A DNA stretch of 64,000 nt from JAABRU01 sp050180235 (GTDB lineage: Bacteria; Desulfobacterota; Desulfobacteria; Desulfobacterales; Desulfococcaceae), in contig JBFXEJ010000018.1 of NCBI GenBank assembly GCA_050180235.1, positions 6,426 to 70,425 on the forward strand, written 5' to 3'. Below the pieces are notes generated by a model. It saw nothing but the letters and a program-made list of their open reading frames with translations. It was not told the origin of the DNA and searched no databases. Both the position numbers and the translations under genes were made by a program. Shown here in pieces: positions 36,601 through 44,131 of this stretch; within the stretch, counting starts at the first letter, position 1, and each line of letters begins with the position of its first letter.

Positions 36601-37166
36601 AAAAAAGCCAGAAATCCGCCAAATCCATCAACAGTCTCTCCACAGCGAATCTGGAAATATCGGAAAAAGCAGGAAAGATACTGGAGCAGATGTTTGGCGG
36701 AATTCAGAAAACCGCTGAACTGGTGCAGGAAATCAGTGCGTCCAGCGCGGAACAGGCCGGAGGCATTGTGCAGGTGAACAAGGCCATTCAGCAGCTCGAT
36801 CAGATCATCCAGCAGAATGCGGCATCAGCCGAGGAAATGGCCTCCGCAAGCCGTGACTTTTCCTCACAGGCCGAGCATCTGCTCCGCACCGCCTCATTTT
36901 TTGACATATCAGAAAAACAGCAGGGGGAAACAGCGGATGAGCGTAAGGCGTATTCACGGAAAGAAAAAAATGGGGGAAAACCGGAAATTCACGGCAGTGA
37001 ACACATGGCAAAATCCGGGCAGGAAGTTTCTGAGGAATACGGGGCACATGGGAAAAAGGCCGTGGAGCACCTGCATGTAAAAAATCAGAAAAACAGGACA
37101 GGCCCTGCAGACATTCATCTGGATGCGCATGAAGCGGAAAAGGAAGATGAGTTTGAACGGTATTAA
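33672..37166 (+). CDS. Methyl-accepting chemotaxis protein with Cache sensor and poly-HAMP array
   Basis: A chemoreceptor of 1164 residues from ATG 33672, which follows GGGGG (an in-frame upstream codon at 33618 is less likely). It has an N-terminal membrane helix, a periplasmic Cache domain (about 35-320, GICTAWEPNAFDG and YGIITADLRLD), a second helix, then a classical HAMP and repeated HAMP-like units of the form GDIPEKI...YKGDFNxIxxNLN (at least four clear copies between about 440 and 850). The signalling hairpin tip is EIARQTNMLALNAAIEAARAG. The C-terminal 100 residues are a charged linker without a clear CheR pentapeptide. Ligand unknown. Confidence 0.93.
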   Translation: MKFTESLQTKIIFLAGVCLLILAAVIISYSARAMKTGAETARTAAIRDAQQYAGAVAEKQVNYIRGKLEGALNTARTLAEAFSGLKAENRQMSREQANSILKTVLAGNPEFVGICTAWEPNAFDGLDAQYANKEGHDQTGRFIPYWNRGEDGAVVLSPLEEYETSDWYVLPRQSRREHIMDPLIYPVQGKMTLMTSLIVPIMVDKTFYGIITADLRLDTLQKMVDDTQNLYEGAGRIFMISHNGTIAAVTGKPELAGKSLYESGLKKELGNINSSEAKVEISGNSLQTMIPLPVGSTGTPWLVKIIIPLEKITAAADAQMFRTNADIWKMIIMGIFCTFAALFLLGLATLRITRPIRQIVETADAIARGDFSREINIFRNDEVGLLANSFRNMQESIGQVLKETDRLTEAVREGSLETRGDAQKHSGDWSKLIEGINRVIEAFVRPIVMTAKAVDQIARGDIPEKITEEYQGDFNHIRNNLNGLIDAMNETARIAEDIAAGNMLTQVKERSEDDRLMKAMNIMIIRLKTVLGEIEELIRTVQDGRLDARGNADAYEGVWHELITGINSLIDAFVSPINVTAAYIDRIGKGDIPEKISENYKGDFNRIIGNLNRCIDSVRGLVTETMMLTESAAEGRLESRGNAEKFGGDYARIVQGINNTLDAVIGPLNMASEYMSRISEGDFSQPIADEYKGDFNQLRNSINQLVTNLHGTVHVAEKVAAGDLDVQVSILSEKDSLGKSLALMVSTVKSIVSNINELTDATMAGQLRVRGDANRFGGEYGRIIRGVNATLDAVTGPLNITADYVDRISKGRLPEIIRDEYKGDFNDIRKNINMMIENLTRFAIHTQKAAERVAAGSEQLSAGAGQVSESTAVQAASIEQISSSMEEMSAMVNQNADNARQTASIAGETALHTQEGRKALEETVKAMKSISEKIMVVEEIARQTNMLALNAAIEAARAGDHGKGFAVVAAEVRKLAEKSQKSAKSINSLSTANLEISEKAGKILEQMFGGIQKTAELVQEISASSAEQAGGIVQVNKAIQQLDQIIQQNAASAEEMASASRDFSSQAEHLLRTASFFDISEKQQGETADERKAYSRKEKNGGKPEIHGSEHMAKSGQEVSEEYGAHGKKAVEHLHVKNQKNRTGPADIHLDAHEAEKEDEFERY

Positions 37167-37185
37167 AGTCTTATCTTATAACAGA

Positions 37186-37217
37186 CTGCCCAAAAATGAG
37201 AAATATTTTTGGGCAGA
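37186..37217 (+). terminator. Hairpin after the chemoreceptor gene
   Basis: CTGCCCAAAAAT and ATTTTTGGGCAG arms lie 20 bases past the stop. There is no long T-run after it, so termination is likely but not certain. Confidence 0.55.
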
Positions 37218-37242
37218 AAGAGGGGCCATCCTATAAAAAATT

Positions 37243-37352
37243 GGCAGAGGATCAAACCGGCTGACAGTCTGTTTTTAACAGCAGAGTCATACAGAGTTTT
37301 TTCCTTTGCAAAATTCATATTGGAAAAAAGATCAGGCGGTTTGACAACTGTC
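37243..37352. mobile_element. Decayed MITE B relative
   Basis: It begins GGCAGAGGATCAAACCGG and ends with a CGGTTTGACAACTGTC complement. It is flanked by AAAAAATT at 37235-37242 and 37353-37360, the same 8-mer as MITE B. The interior resembles the core of the 16072-16354 repeat. Confidence 0.6.
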
Positions 37353-37396
37353 AAAAAATTGTCTGACCCATATTTATCTGCATCTGCCGGTTTTTC

Positions 37397-39184
37397 TCAG
37401 AAGGGGAAAAAAAGCGGTGTCAGTCCAATGGTGATAATGGCTGTTATCAGTGTCATGACCGCTCCGATTTTGGCAAAATCGGAAAACGCATAGCCGCCCG
37501 GACCCCATACCATCATATTGGTCTGATAACCTGTGGGCGTGACAAACGCGCAGGATGCGGAAATCATCAGCACAATGGCAAAGGGCATGAAATTCACATT
37601 CAACTGCTGCGCTGTGGAAAGCGCTATGGGGAACATAAAGGCAGCGGCCGCGTTGTTGGTGATGATATTGGTCATAAAACTGCAGCCTGCAAATATGACG
37701 GCAAGGGCCAGCCAGGGACTGCTGCCTCCCAGAGATGCAAGCAGAGACGCTATATTCCCGGCAAGCCCGCTTTGGGTGACAGCAGATTCCAGACCAATCG
37801 CGCAGGCAATAACCGTCAGGGTTCCCCATTCCATGCTCCGGGCTGCAATGCGGAAACTGAGACATTTGGTCACGAGCATAGCGCCTGTGGCAAGAAGAGC
37901 GGCATTGAGCATATCCATCCATCCGGATGCGGCGGCAATAATCATTGCCAGTGTGATAAGACCGGCTTCCAGAGCCCGATCCGTGCGCTGCAGATGATAA
38001 CCGCTCAGAGCCTTTGTAAGAATGAAATCCTTTTCCAACTGGCTTTGATAAAAAAAAGAGTCATCCACTTCCAGAACTGCGCTGTCTCCGGGTTCAATCT
38101 GCACATCTGCCAATGGTTTATGAAGACATTCACCATCACGTGAAACTGCCACAATCCTGAAACGGTAAATACTTTGATTCATGGGCAGGCTTCCGATTTT
38201 TCTGCCTATGGCGGGACTGTTCTGGGATACCACCACTCTGACCAGACTGTGAGCGCTGCGGTCTTTTTTTTCCGGAAACAGGGACAGATGGGGATGGAGA
38301 ACATTGGATCTCCAGAGTTCGACAAGAGCGTCCACCTGTGCTGAAAAACACAGCAAATCACCCTCTTCCAGTACAAGAGATGGATGATTTCCCATTTCAT
38401 TTCCCTTACGGTTCACAGAAAGCAGTTTAAGGCCCGGACTCTCTCCCAAACCTGATTCCGCAAGCGTTTTTCCAAGTGCACGGGAATTTTCGCTGACAAC
38501 AAATTCCGCAGAATAGCAGCGTCGGCTGATTTTTTCTGCACCTGTCTTTTTTTCATCAGGCAGCAGCCATCGGCTGAAAAAAATCATAAAGGCAATACCT
38601 GCCACGGCAAGGGGCAGTCCCACCCATGCAGGATCAAACATCTGCACAGGCCGTAGTCCGGGAACTGCCATGCCGCTGTCAACTGCGGACAGCACCAGAC
38701 CTGCAATCACCAGATTGGTGGAGGTTCCGATAGCCGTGCAGACGCCACCCAGAATTGAGGCAAAACTCAGAGGGATATAAAGATGTTTTGCAGACAGTTT
38801 TCCGTCTTTGCACAAATCCCGGATCACCGGAATCATCATGGCCACCAGGGGCGTATTGTTGAGAAAAGCGCTTCCGACCGCAATGGGCGGCAGAATCCGC
38901 ATACGGGCAGCCACATTGCTTTGGGGAACCCCCACCAGTTTTTCCATGAGAATGGTGATGGCTCCGGTGGAATACATGCCTGCCGCGACCATGAAAAGAA
39001 CGCCGACCGTAAGCATTCCCGGATTGCTGAAGCCTTTGAGAAGTTCCGGAACAGGGGCCAGCCGGAACGTGAGAGCCGCAGTCAGCGCGCCCAGAAAAAT
39101 CGCGGGAGCCGGAAGTTTTGTTTTCGCAAGAAGCAGAAAGGTAATAACCAGAATTGCCAAAGTGATATACGCATCATAAGACAT
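37397..39184 (-). CDS. SLC13/DASS-type anion permease with two RCK_C (TrkA-C) domains
   Basis: A polytopic membrane protein of 595 residues from ATG 39184, where the first membrane helix starts. The N-terminal half has GSAFLNNTPLVAMMIPV and GTSTNLVIAGL, the C-terminal half SFMTNIITNNAAAAFMFPIAL and VTPTGYQTNMMVWGPGGY: the two SNT-like inverted repeats of sodium/sulfate or dicarboxylate symporters. Between them (about 215-400) are two TrkA-C regulatory domains. Sulfate, sulfite or dicarboxylate are candidate substrates; YfbS/CysZ-like sulfate uptake is plausible for a sulfate reducer but not shown. Codons upstream of 39184 do not look coding. Confidence 0.88.
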   Translation of the reverse strand: MSYDAYITLAILVITFLLLAKTKLPAPAIFLGALTAALTFRLAPVPELLKGFSNPGMLTVGVLFMVAAGMYSTGAITILMEKLVGVPQSNVAARMRILPPIAVGSAFLNNTPLVAMMIPVIRDLCKDGKLSAKHLYIPLSFASILGGVCTAIGTSTNLVIAGLVLSAVDSGMAVPGLRPVQMFDPAWVGLPLAVAGIAFMIFFSRWLLPDEKKTGAEKISRRCYSAEFVVSENSRALGKTLAESGLGESPGLKLLSVNRKGNEMGNHPSLVLEEGDLLCFSAQVDALVELWRSNVLHPHLSLFPEKKDRSAHSLVRVVVSQNSPAIGRKIGSLPMNQSIYRFRIVAVSRDGECLHKPLADVQIEPGDSAVLEVDDSFFYQSQLEKDFILTKALSGYHLQRTDRALEAGLITLAMIIAAASGWMDMLNAALLATGAMLVTKCLSFRIAARSMEWGTLTVIACAIGLESAVTQSGLAGNIASLLASLGGSSPWLALAVIFAGCSFMTNIITNNAAAAFMFPIALSTAQQLNVNFMPFAIVLMISASCAFVTPTGYQTNMMVWGPGGYAFSDFAKIGAVMTLITAIITIGLTPLFFPF

Positions 39185-39568
39185 GTTTTCACCCATAATC
39201 TGTGTCAGAACTGCAACTTCATATTTTGACAATATACTGCAAAGCCTTCTGTTCCGCAACAGATAAAGCAGCACAGACTTCCAGCCTGTGCCCCAAAGTA
39301 GCACAACCTTCCAGGTTTTGCCATACCGCATGAACAAGCCGGAAGCCTGTTCTGCTTTTTTCTCCTGTCTGAGAAATACATTGATGTTTTCCTTTCCTTC
39401 CTGTATAATCCTGAACATAATTTCAGTATTTTCCGGAAATCATACCGGAAAATGAGAGACAGACAGGTTTTATGTCAGGAAATATCTCTTATACTGCACA
39501 AATCTGACGCGCACCGCTTCATATCCCATCCTGACAGCAATTTTTACCGCAAAAAAGGAGTAAAAATC

Positions 39569-41728
39569 ATGAGTACTGAAAAAACAACACAGAATCCGGG
39601 CGATTATTTCAAACTGGCACAGGATGCTTTTGACTACTGGACAGACGCAGTACAGCGTTCTGTTCTTTTTATGGATATTCTCCGGAAACGGGGCAATGAT
39701 TATCTGAATATTGTGAAAAAGGGGCAGCCGCCTGTGCTGACCTTTGAATATGAAATCATCATGGACGGACGTTCTCTGGAGCGTCCTGTGAATCACGATC
39801 TGGCCAGAATCATTCCGGAAAAGGGCATTACAGTTGATCCGGGAAACCGGCCTGTGGTGATTATTGATCCCAGGGCCGGACATGGCCCCGGCATTGGCGG
39901 TTCCAAACGGGATTCAGAGATCGGCATGGCCATGCAGGAGGGGCATCCTGTGTATTTCATTCTCTTTTACCCGAATCCGGAACCGGGACAGAACTATGAG
40001 GATGTCAAGAACGCGCAGATCCGTTTTATTGAGGAAGTGAAAAAACGCCATCCCAAAGCCCCGGAGCCTGCGGTAATCGGCAACTGTCAGGCAGGATGGG
40101 CAGTGGCTCTGCTCTCGGCAGACCGGCCTGATGTTACCGGCCCACTGGTTCTCAACGGTTCGCCCCTTTCCTACTGGGCAGGCGTGGAAGGCAAAAATCC
40201 CATGCGTTACCGGGGCGGATTATACGGCGGCATCTGGCTGACCTCTCTGTTCTGTGATCTGGGCAATGGCAAATTTGACGGCGCGAATCTGGTCATGAAC
40301 TTTGAGGATCTGAATCCCGCAAACACCTACTGGACAAAACAGTACAATGTCTGGGCCAATGCAGATAAGGAAGAGCACAGATACCTGACCTTTGAGAAAT
40401 GGTGGAACAGTTATTTCATGATGAACGCGGAGGAAATCCACTTTATCGTGAAAAACCTTTTTGTGGGCAACCGTCTGGAAAACGGCCGCATTGAACTGGA
40501 CAAAGGCAAAACCATTGATCTGAAAAATCTGCAGGATCCTGTGGTGGTTTTTGCCTCCAGCGGGGACAATATCACTCCGCCCCAGCAGGCGCTGAACTGG
40601 ATTGCCAAAGTCTACGGTTCTGTGGATGAAATCCGGCGTCACAACCAGGTGATTGTTTACCGCGTGCATGAGAATATCGGGCATCTGGGCATTTTTGTAT
40701 CCGGCAGCGTTGCAAAAAAAGAGCATAAGGAGATCATTGAAAACATTGACCGTCTGGATTTTCTGCCTCCGGGTCTGTATGAAATGGTTATTGAGGAAAA
40801 ACCGCTTGTGATTGATGAAGGAGATCACAAACTTCAGGTGCCTGATTATTATGTGCATTATGAGGCAAGGGATATTTCCGACATTCTGGCAATGGATGAC
40901 GGTCTGGAAGATGAGGAGGAGTTCAAACCTGTGGCTGTGGTTTCTGAACTGAACAATAAGATTTACCTTCACGCGCTTGCGCCCTGGGTTCGTTTCTTCA
41001 CAACGGAACAGTCCGCGGAAATGCTGAAACAGCTTCATCCCATGCGCCTGTCCCGCTATATTTTCTCTGATCAGAATCCCTTTATGCAGCCCTTCAAAAC
41101 AATGGCTGAATGGGTAAAACAAAACCGCAAACCGGTTTCCAAAGACAATCCCTTTGTAACAGTGCAGGAATGCCTGTCCAATTCCGTGATTGCATTTCTT
41201 AACGGATACAGGGATATGCGGGACGCGAGGCAGGAATTTATGTTCAAAAGCGTTTACGGCAATCCTGTGATCAAAGCACTTTTTTCTGCCAAAGAAATTG
41301 AGGAAAGCATTACCGGTGAGGAAAGGACAGATCGTGAAGCTGAAATCCGGGCTGATACCATCCGCTGGATGGGACTTATGGAAAAAGGCGGAGTTGAAGA
41401 AGGCATTGTCCGTGCTGTGCAGGCCATGATAGCCGCTGATAAGGTATGGGATGAAAGGGAATTTGATCTGAGTAAGGAACTGGTGAAAAAGGATCCGCGT
41501 TTTCAGGGAATGTCTGCTGAAACCCTCAAACGGATAGCCAAAGAACAGTCCCGGATTCTGCAGACCAATGAGGAACTTGCCCTTCGCGCTCTGCCCGGAC
41601 TGCTTACCAAACCCGAAGATCGTCTGGAGGCATATCAACTGGCCGGGGCATTTGCCCATTCTGACAATGATTTTGCTCCCGATGAAAAGGCATTGCTGGA
41701 AAAGCTGAAAATTATACTGGATTTGTAG
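39569..41728 (+). CDS. DUF3141 protein (PHA-synthase-like alpha/beta hydrolase)
   Basis: A 719-residue protein; ATG 39569 follows AAGGAG. Residues about 80-420 form an alpha/beta hydrolase related to class III PHA synthases: GNCQAGWAV is the nucleophile elbow with Cys in place of Ser, followed by VVFASSGDNITPPQQAL (Asp region) and ENIGHLGIF (His region). The C-terminal part (about 590-719) is helical and resembles a TerB/tellurite-resistance-like fold (MIAADKVWDEREFDLSKEL, FAPDEKALLEKL). DUF3141 proteins are often annotated as polyhydroxyalkanoate-linked, but no phasin or phaAB is near. Confidence 0.85.
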   Translation: MSTEKTTQNPGDYFKLAQDAFDYWTDAVQRSVLFMDILRKRGNDYLNIVKKGQPPVLTFEYEIIMDGRSLERPVNHDLARIIPEKGITVDPGNRPVVIIDPRAGHGPGIGGSKRDSEIGMAMQEGHPVYFILFYPNPEPGQNYEDVKNAQIRFIEEVKKRHPKAPEPAVIGNCQAGWAVALLSADRPDVTGPLVLNGSPLSYWAGVEGKNPMRYRGGLYGGIWLTSLFCDLGNGKFDGANLVMNFEDLNPANTYWTKQYNVWANADKEEHRYLTFEKWWNSYFMMNAEEIHFIVKNLFVGNRLENGRIELDKGKTIDLKNLQDPVVVFASSGDNITPPQQALNWIAKVYGSVDEIRRHNQVIVYRVHENIGHLGIFVSGSVAKKEHKEIIENIDRLDFLPPGLYEMVIEEKPLVIDEGDHKLQVPDYYVHYEARDISDILAMDDGLEDEEEFKPVAVVSELNNKIYLHALAPWVRFFTTEQSAEMLKQLHPMRLSRYIFSDQNPFMQPFKTMAEWVKQNRKPVSKDNPFVTVQECLSNSVIAFLNGYRDMRDARQEFMFKSVYGNPVIKALFSAKEIEESITGEERTDREAEIRADTIRWMGLMEKGGVEEGIVRAVQAMIAADKVWDEREFDLSKELVKKDPRFQGMSAETLKRIAKEQSRILQTNEELALRALPGLLTKPEDRLEAYQLAGAFAHSDNDFAPDEKALLEKLKIILDL

Positions 41729-41732
41729 AAAA

Positions 41733-41780
41733 AAAGCCGCAGGGGCGGAAAGGTTTTCCGCTCCTGCGGTTTCATTTTTT
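41733..41780 (+). terminator. Intrinsic terminator after the DUF3141 gene
   Basis: GCCGCAGGGGCGGAAA pairs with TTCCGCTCCTGCGG, followed by TTTCATTTTTTT. It lies immediately past the stop codon. Confidence 0.9.
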
Positions 41781-42068
41781 TCATCGCGTGTAATGATTTC
41801 AGCAAAAAAATCTTTATTTCCCGGCTATTTTCAGACTGGCGCAAAGACACAAAAACGCAAAATCTCTCAAAGGTTAATGCGCAATTATTTCTCAGATTTT
41901 ATATTTTTTTTATAAGGAGAAATAAAATCTCTGCTGTTTTTTTGCTTGCTTTTTGCCATTTTTTCAGATTATAAAACAAAAATTCAGAATAATTTTGAGA
42001 AAAAAACGGCCATTGTTCTCCTGCGGGAAAACAACATGACCTCAACGCCCAATCAAGAGGTTTGCAAA

Positions 42069-43211
42069 ATGGATTGCACAGAGATAAGACAAGAGTTTGT
42101 AAGATATTATAAAAACAAAGGCTTTCGGCTCATTCCCCCGCTTCCCCTGGTGCAGAAAAATCTGCCCATGTCCTATGTCTTCAGTTGCACACCCCCGGAA
42201 CCGGAGCCTGATACAGACAAATTTGTGCGCACCCAGACCTGCTTCCGGCATTTTGATGTGGATGCTGCCGGGAAAGACAGGCTTCATTTAAGCCTGTTTG
42301 AAATGTCCGGGGCTTTCCGGTTTGGATCAGAAAACCGGGAGAAAACCATTGCCCGCATATGGCAATGGGCTACGCAGGTAATGGGGATCAATCCGGAGCG
42401 CATCTGGGTGTCATATTTCCGGGGAGGCAGAGTTGGCTTTGGTGCAGATTCCCCAACGGAAAACGCAGACGGATTTCTGGAACTGCCGGAAGACAGAGAA
42501 ATCTTTCAGGCATGGCAGCAGGCCGGGGTTCCGGAAAGCAGAATCGCAGGTTTGGATGCAGGGCATAATTACTGGGTGGAAAAAACCCAACATAAAGATA
42601 TTCCTGTCAAATGCGGGCCGATCAGTGAAATGTTCTATGATTTGGGCAAAGAAAAAGCCTGCGGAAAAAACTGCCTGCCCGGATGCCAATGCGGAAGATT
42701 CATTGAATTTTGCAACAACCGTTTCATTTCAGATACTTTCAATCCTAAAAAAGGCAGAATGGAAAAAACAGAAACTGCCCTTGCCGAAAGTGTTCTGGGT
42801 GTGGAACGGACAGCCATGATAGTGCAGAAGGTTCCGTGTGTGTCTGAAATAAAATCCCGTCAAACTCTTCACAAAAAAATTCATGCCTTTGCCACCTGCA
42901 AAAACATGGATGATGCCTTTGTCAAAGAATGTGAACATGTGATAGCTGACCATCTGAAAGCATTGTGCATACTGCTTGCAGAGGGCGCGCCGGAACCGGG
43001 CAGAAGCGGACGGGCCAGAATTATGCGAACCCTGATTCGGAAAATGCTGACCCGGAAAATGCTGCTGGGAATTGACGCGGATGATTTTTTCCCTGTCATG
43101 CTTGCCGAACTGATTCCAAATGACAAACAGGAAAAATCTCTGAAGGGAAAAATGCTGCTTTGTCTGGAAAAAGAGACAGAAAAATTTGACAGGACACTGA
43201 AAAAAGGATAG
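42069..43211 (+). CDS. Free-standing alanyl-tRNA synthetase-like catalytic domain
   Basis: A 380-residue protein from ATG 42069 (AAGAGG upstream; ATG 42036 is an alternative). It matches the class II AlaRS core: EIRQEFVRYYKNKGFRLIPPLPLV, FVRTQTCFR, LFEMSGAFRFGSENREKTI, KCGPISEMFYDLG and VLGVERTAMIVQ, then a short helical C-terminus. True AlaRS is about 870 residues with editing and C-Ala domains, which are absent here. A cysteine-rich patch (CGKNCLPGCQCG) replaces the usual segment after motif 2. It may charge a non-tRNA substrate such as a carrier protein or small molecule, by analogy with other truncated synthetases. No obvious partner gene is adjacent. Confidence 0.85.
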   Translation: MDCTEIRQEFVRYYKNKGFRLIPPLPLVQKNLPMSYVFSCTPPEPEPDTDKFVRTQTCFRHFDVDAAGKDRLHLSLFEMSGAFRFGSENREKTIARIWQWATQVMGINPERIWVSYFRGGRVGFGADSPTENADGFLELPEDREIFQAWQQAGVPESRIAGLDAGHNYWVEKTQHKDIPVKCGPISEMFYDLGKEKACGKNCLPGCQCGRFIEFCNNRFISDTFNPKKGRMEKTETALAESVLGVERTAMIVQKVPCVSEIKSRQTLHKKIHAFATCKNMDDAFVKECEHVIADHLKALCILLAEGAPEPGRSGRARIMRTLIRKMLTRKMLLGIDADDFFPVMLAELIPNDKQEKSLKGKMLLCLEKETEKFDRTLKKG

Positions 43212-43253
43212 TACATAAGCAACCTGGTTTTTACAAAACAGATTCGTATTTAA

Positions 43254-43288
43254 AAAAACTGAATTTTTGAAAAAAAAATTCAGTTTTT
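43254..43288 (+). terminator. Intrinsic terminator after the AlaRS-like gene
   Basis: AAAACTGAATTTTT and its complement AAAAATTCAGTTTTT flank a short loop, ending in a T-run. Confidence 0.8.
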
Positions 43289-43351
43289 CATATGCTGAAT
43301 CAGCCAATCTCTCTCACTGTCCAAAAAAATATACCGAATATGAGGTAACTC

Positions 43352-43573
43352 ATGCTGCAGGAAATACATATTGAAGATACTGAATGCAGATTCAGAGAAC
43401 TTGTGGAGAAATCCGTTCAGGGGGATGAATTTGTTATTCTCAAAAACAACAGAGCAGTGGCAAAGATTATTCCTTTCCAGAGGAAAAAGCATAAAAGAAC
43501 TCTGGGAACAGCAAAAGGGCAGGTGATTGTCAAAGGCAATTTCAAGGAAATCCCGGAAGGATTTGAGGATTAA
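43352..43573 (+). CDS. Phd/YefM-type antitoxin, apparently orphan
   Basis: The 73-residue protein begins LQEIHIEDTECRFRELVEKSVQGDEFVILKNNRAVAKIIPF, the Phd/YefM DNA-binding fold. The tail (GTAKGQVIVKGNFKEIPEGFED) is the usual toxin-wrapping segment of VapB-type antitoxins paired with PIN toxins. No toxin follows: the next 180 bases are repeats. It may be a solitary antitoxin or the toxin may have been lost. Confidence 0.85.
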   Translation: MLQEIHIEDTECRFRELVEKSVQGDEFVILKNNRAVAKIIPFQRKKHKRTLGTAKGQVIVKGNFKEIPEGFED

Positions 43574-43687
43574 GGCAACCATAAACAGTTCATAAAATCA
43601 TCGCTTTGACAATAATGGATTTTGAAAAGCGTTTTTTACATAAATTCATTCAGATACACCATTACTCAGAAAATTTGATTTTACAGC

Positions 43688-43770
43688 CACGAATTGCACG
43701 AATTGCACAAATTACACGAATTATAGTTTATGCAATTCGTGGAGATTCGTGTCATTCGTGGCAGATTTAA
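43688..43770. repeat. GAATTGCACGAATT-type tandem and inverted repeat
   Basis: Several CACGAATTGCACGAATT units are followed by their complement (GCAATTCGTGGAGATTCGTG). The same motif occurs near 30961. It overlaps the possible start of the next small gene. Confidence 0.6.
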
Positions 43771-43784
43771 ATTGGATTAAATTG

Positions 43785-44006
43785 ATGACAGAGAACTTTG
43801 GAGAAACAGCAAATTCCGTAATGAAAGATTCTTTGCAAATGCGTTTGGAAGAACTCGCAGAATTGCAGAAACACCGCAGTCTTACGGAAAAGGAACAGTC
43901 TGAACTGGACAGTCTTATGGAGCAGGCATACCAGATCATGCTGTGCAAAGCAGAAGCACGGCGTATTCTGGCGCAGCGCGGCACTCTGTCAAGTTTGATT
44001 TTGTGA
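43785..44006 (+). CDS. Small hypothetical helical protein
   Basis: About 73 residues from ATG 43785 (MTENFGETANSV), because earlier codons lie in a repeat; ATG 43821 is another option. The sequence is a heptad-like helix: MRLEELAELQKHRSLTEKEQSELDSLMEQAYQIMLCKAEARRIL. Similar small proteins, usually of unknown function, accompany toxin-like genes. No toxin is adjacent. Confidence 0.55.
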   Translation: MTENFGETANSVMKDSLQMRLEELAELQKHRSLTEKEQSELDSLMEQAYQIMLCKAEARRILAQRGTLSSLIL

Positions 44007-44020
44007 TTTCATTTTCACAG

Positions 44021-44054
44021 AAAAACCGAATTTTTGGGAAAAATCCGGTTTTTT
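44021..44054. repeat. CCGGATTTTT-type hairpin repeat, copy 1
   Basis: AAAAACCGAATTTTT and AAAAATCCGGTTTTTT arms. Related hairpins are at 52815, 57235 and 63803. It may act as a bidirectional terminator. Confidence 0.65.
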
Positions 44055-44131
44055 GCAAGGCACAGATTCAAAATTGACAAAACACTGGTCACAGAAAACA
44101 CAAAACCATTTGACAAAGGGATAACAGAAAA

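Noticed and set aside
37397..39418. Longer 673-codon start for the permease
   Set aside because: The first 78 codons are charged, lack a membrane helix pattern and have no homology-like features; ATG 39184 fits the first helix.
40220..41659. 479-codon minus-strand frame opposite the DUF3141 gene
   Set aside because: Antisense shadow; His/Phe-rich and without a start site.
43688..43770. Possible CRISPR or tRNA-like fold in the GAATTGCACGAATT repeat
   Set aside because: A simple tandem/inverted repeat with no cloverleaf and no spacer structure.
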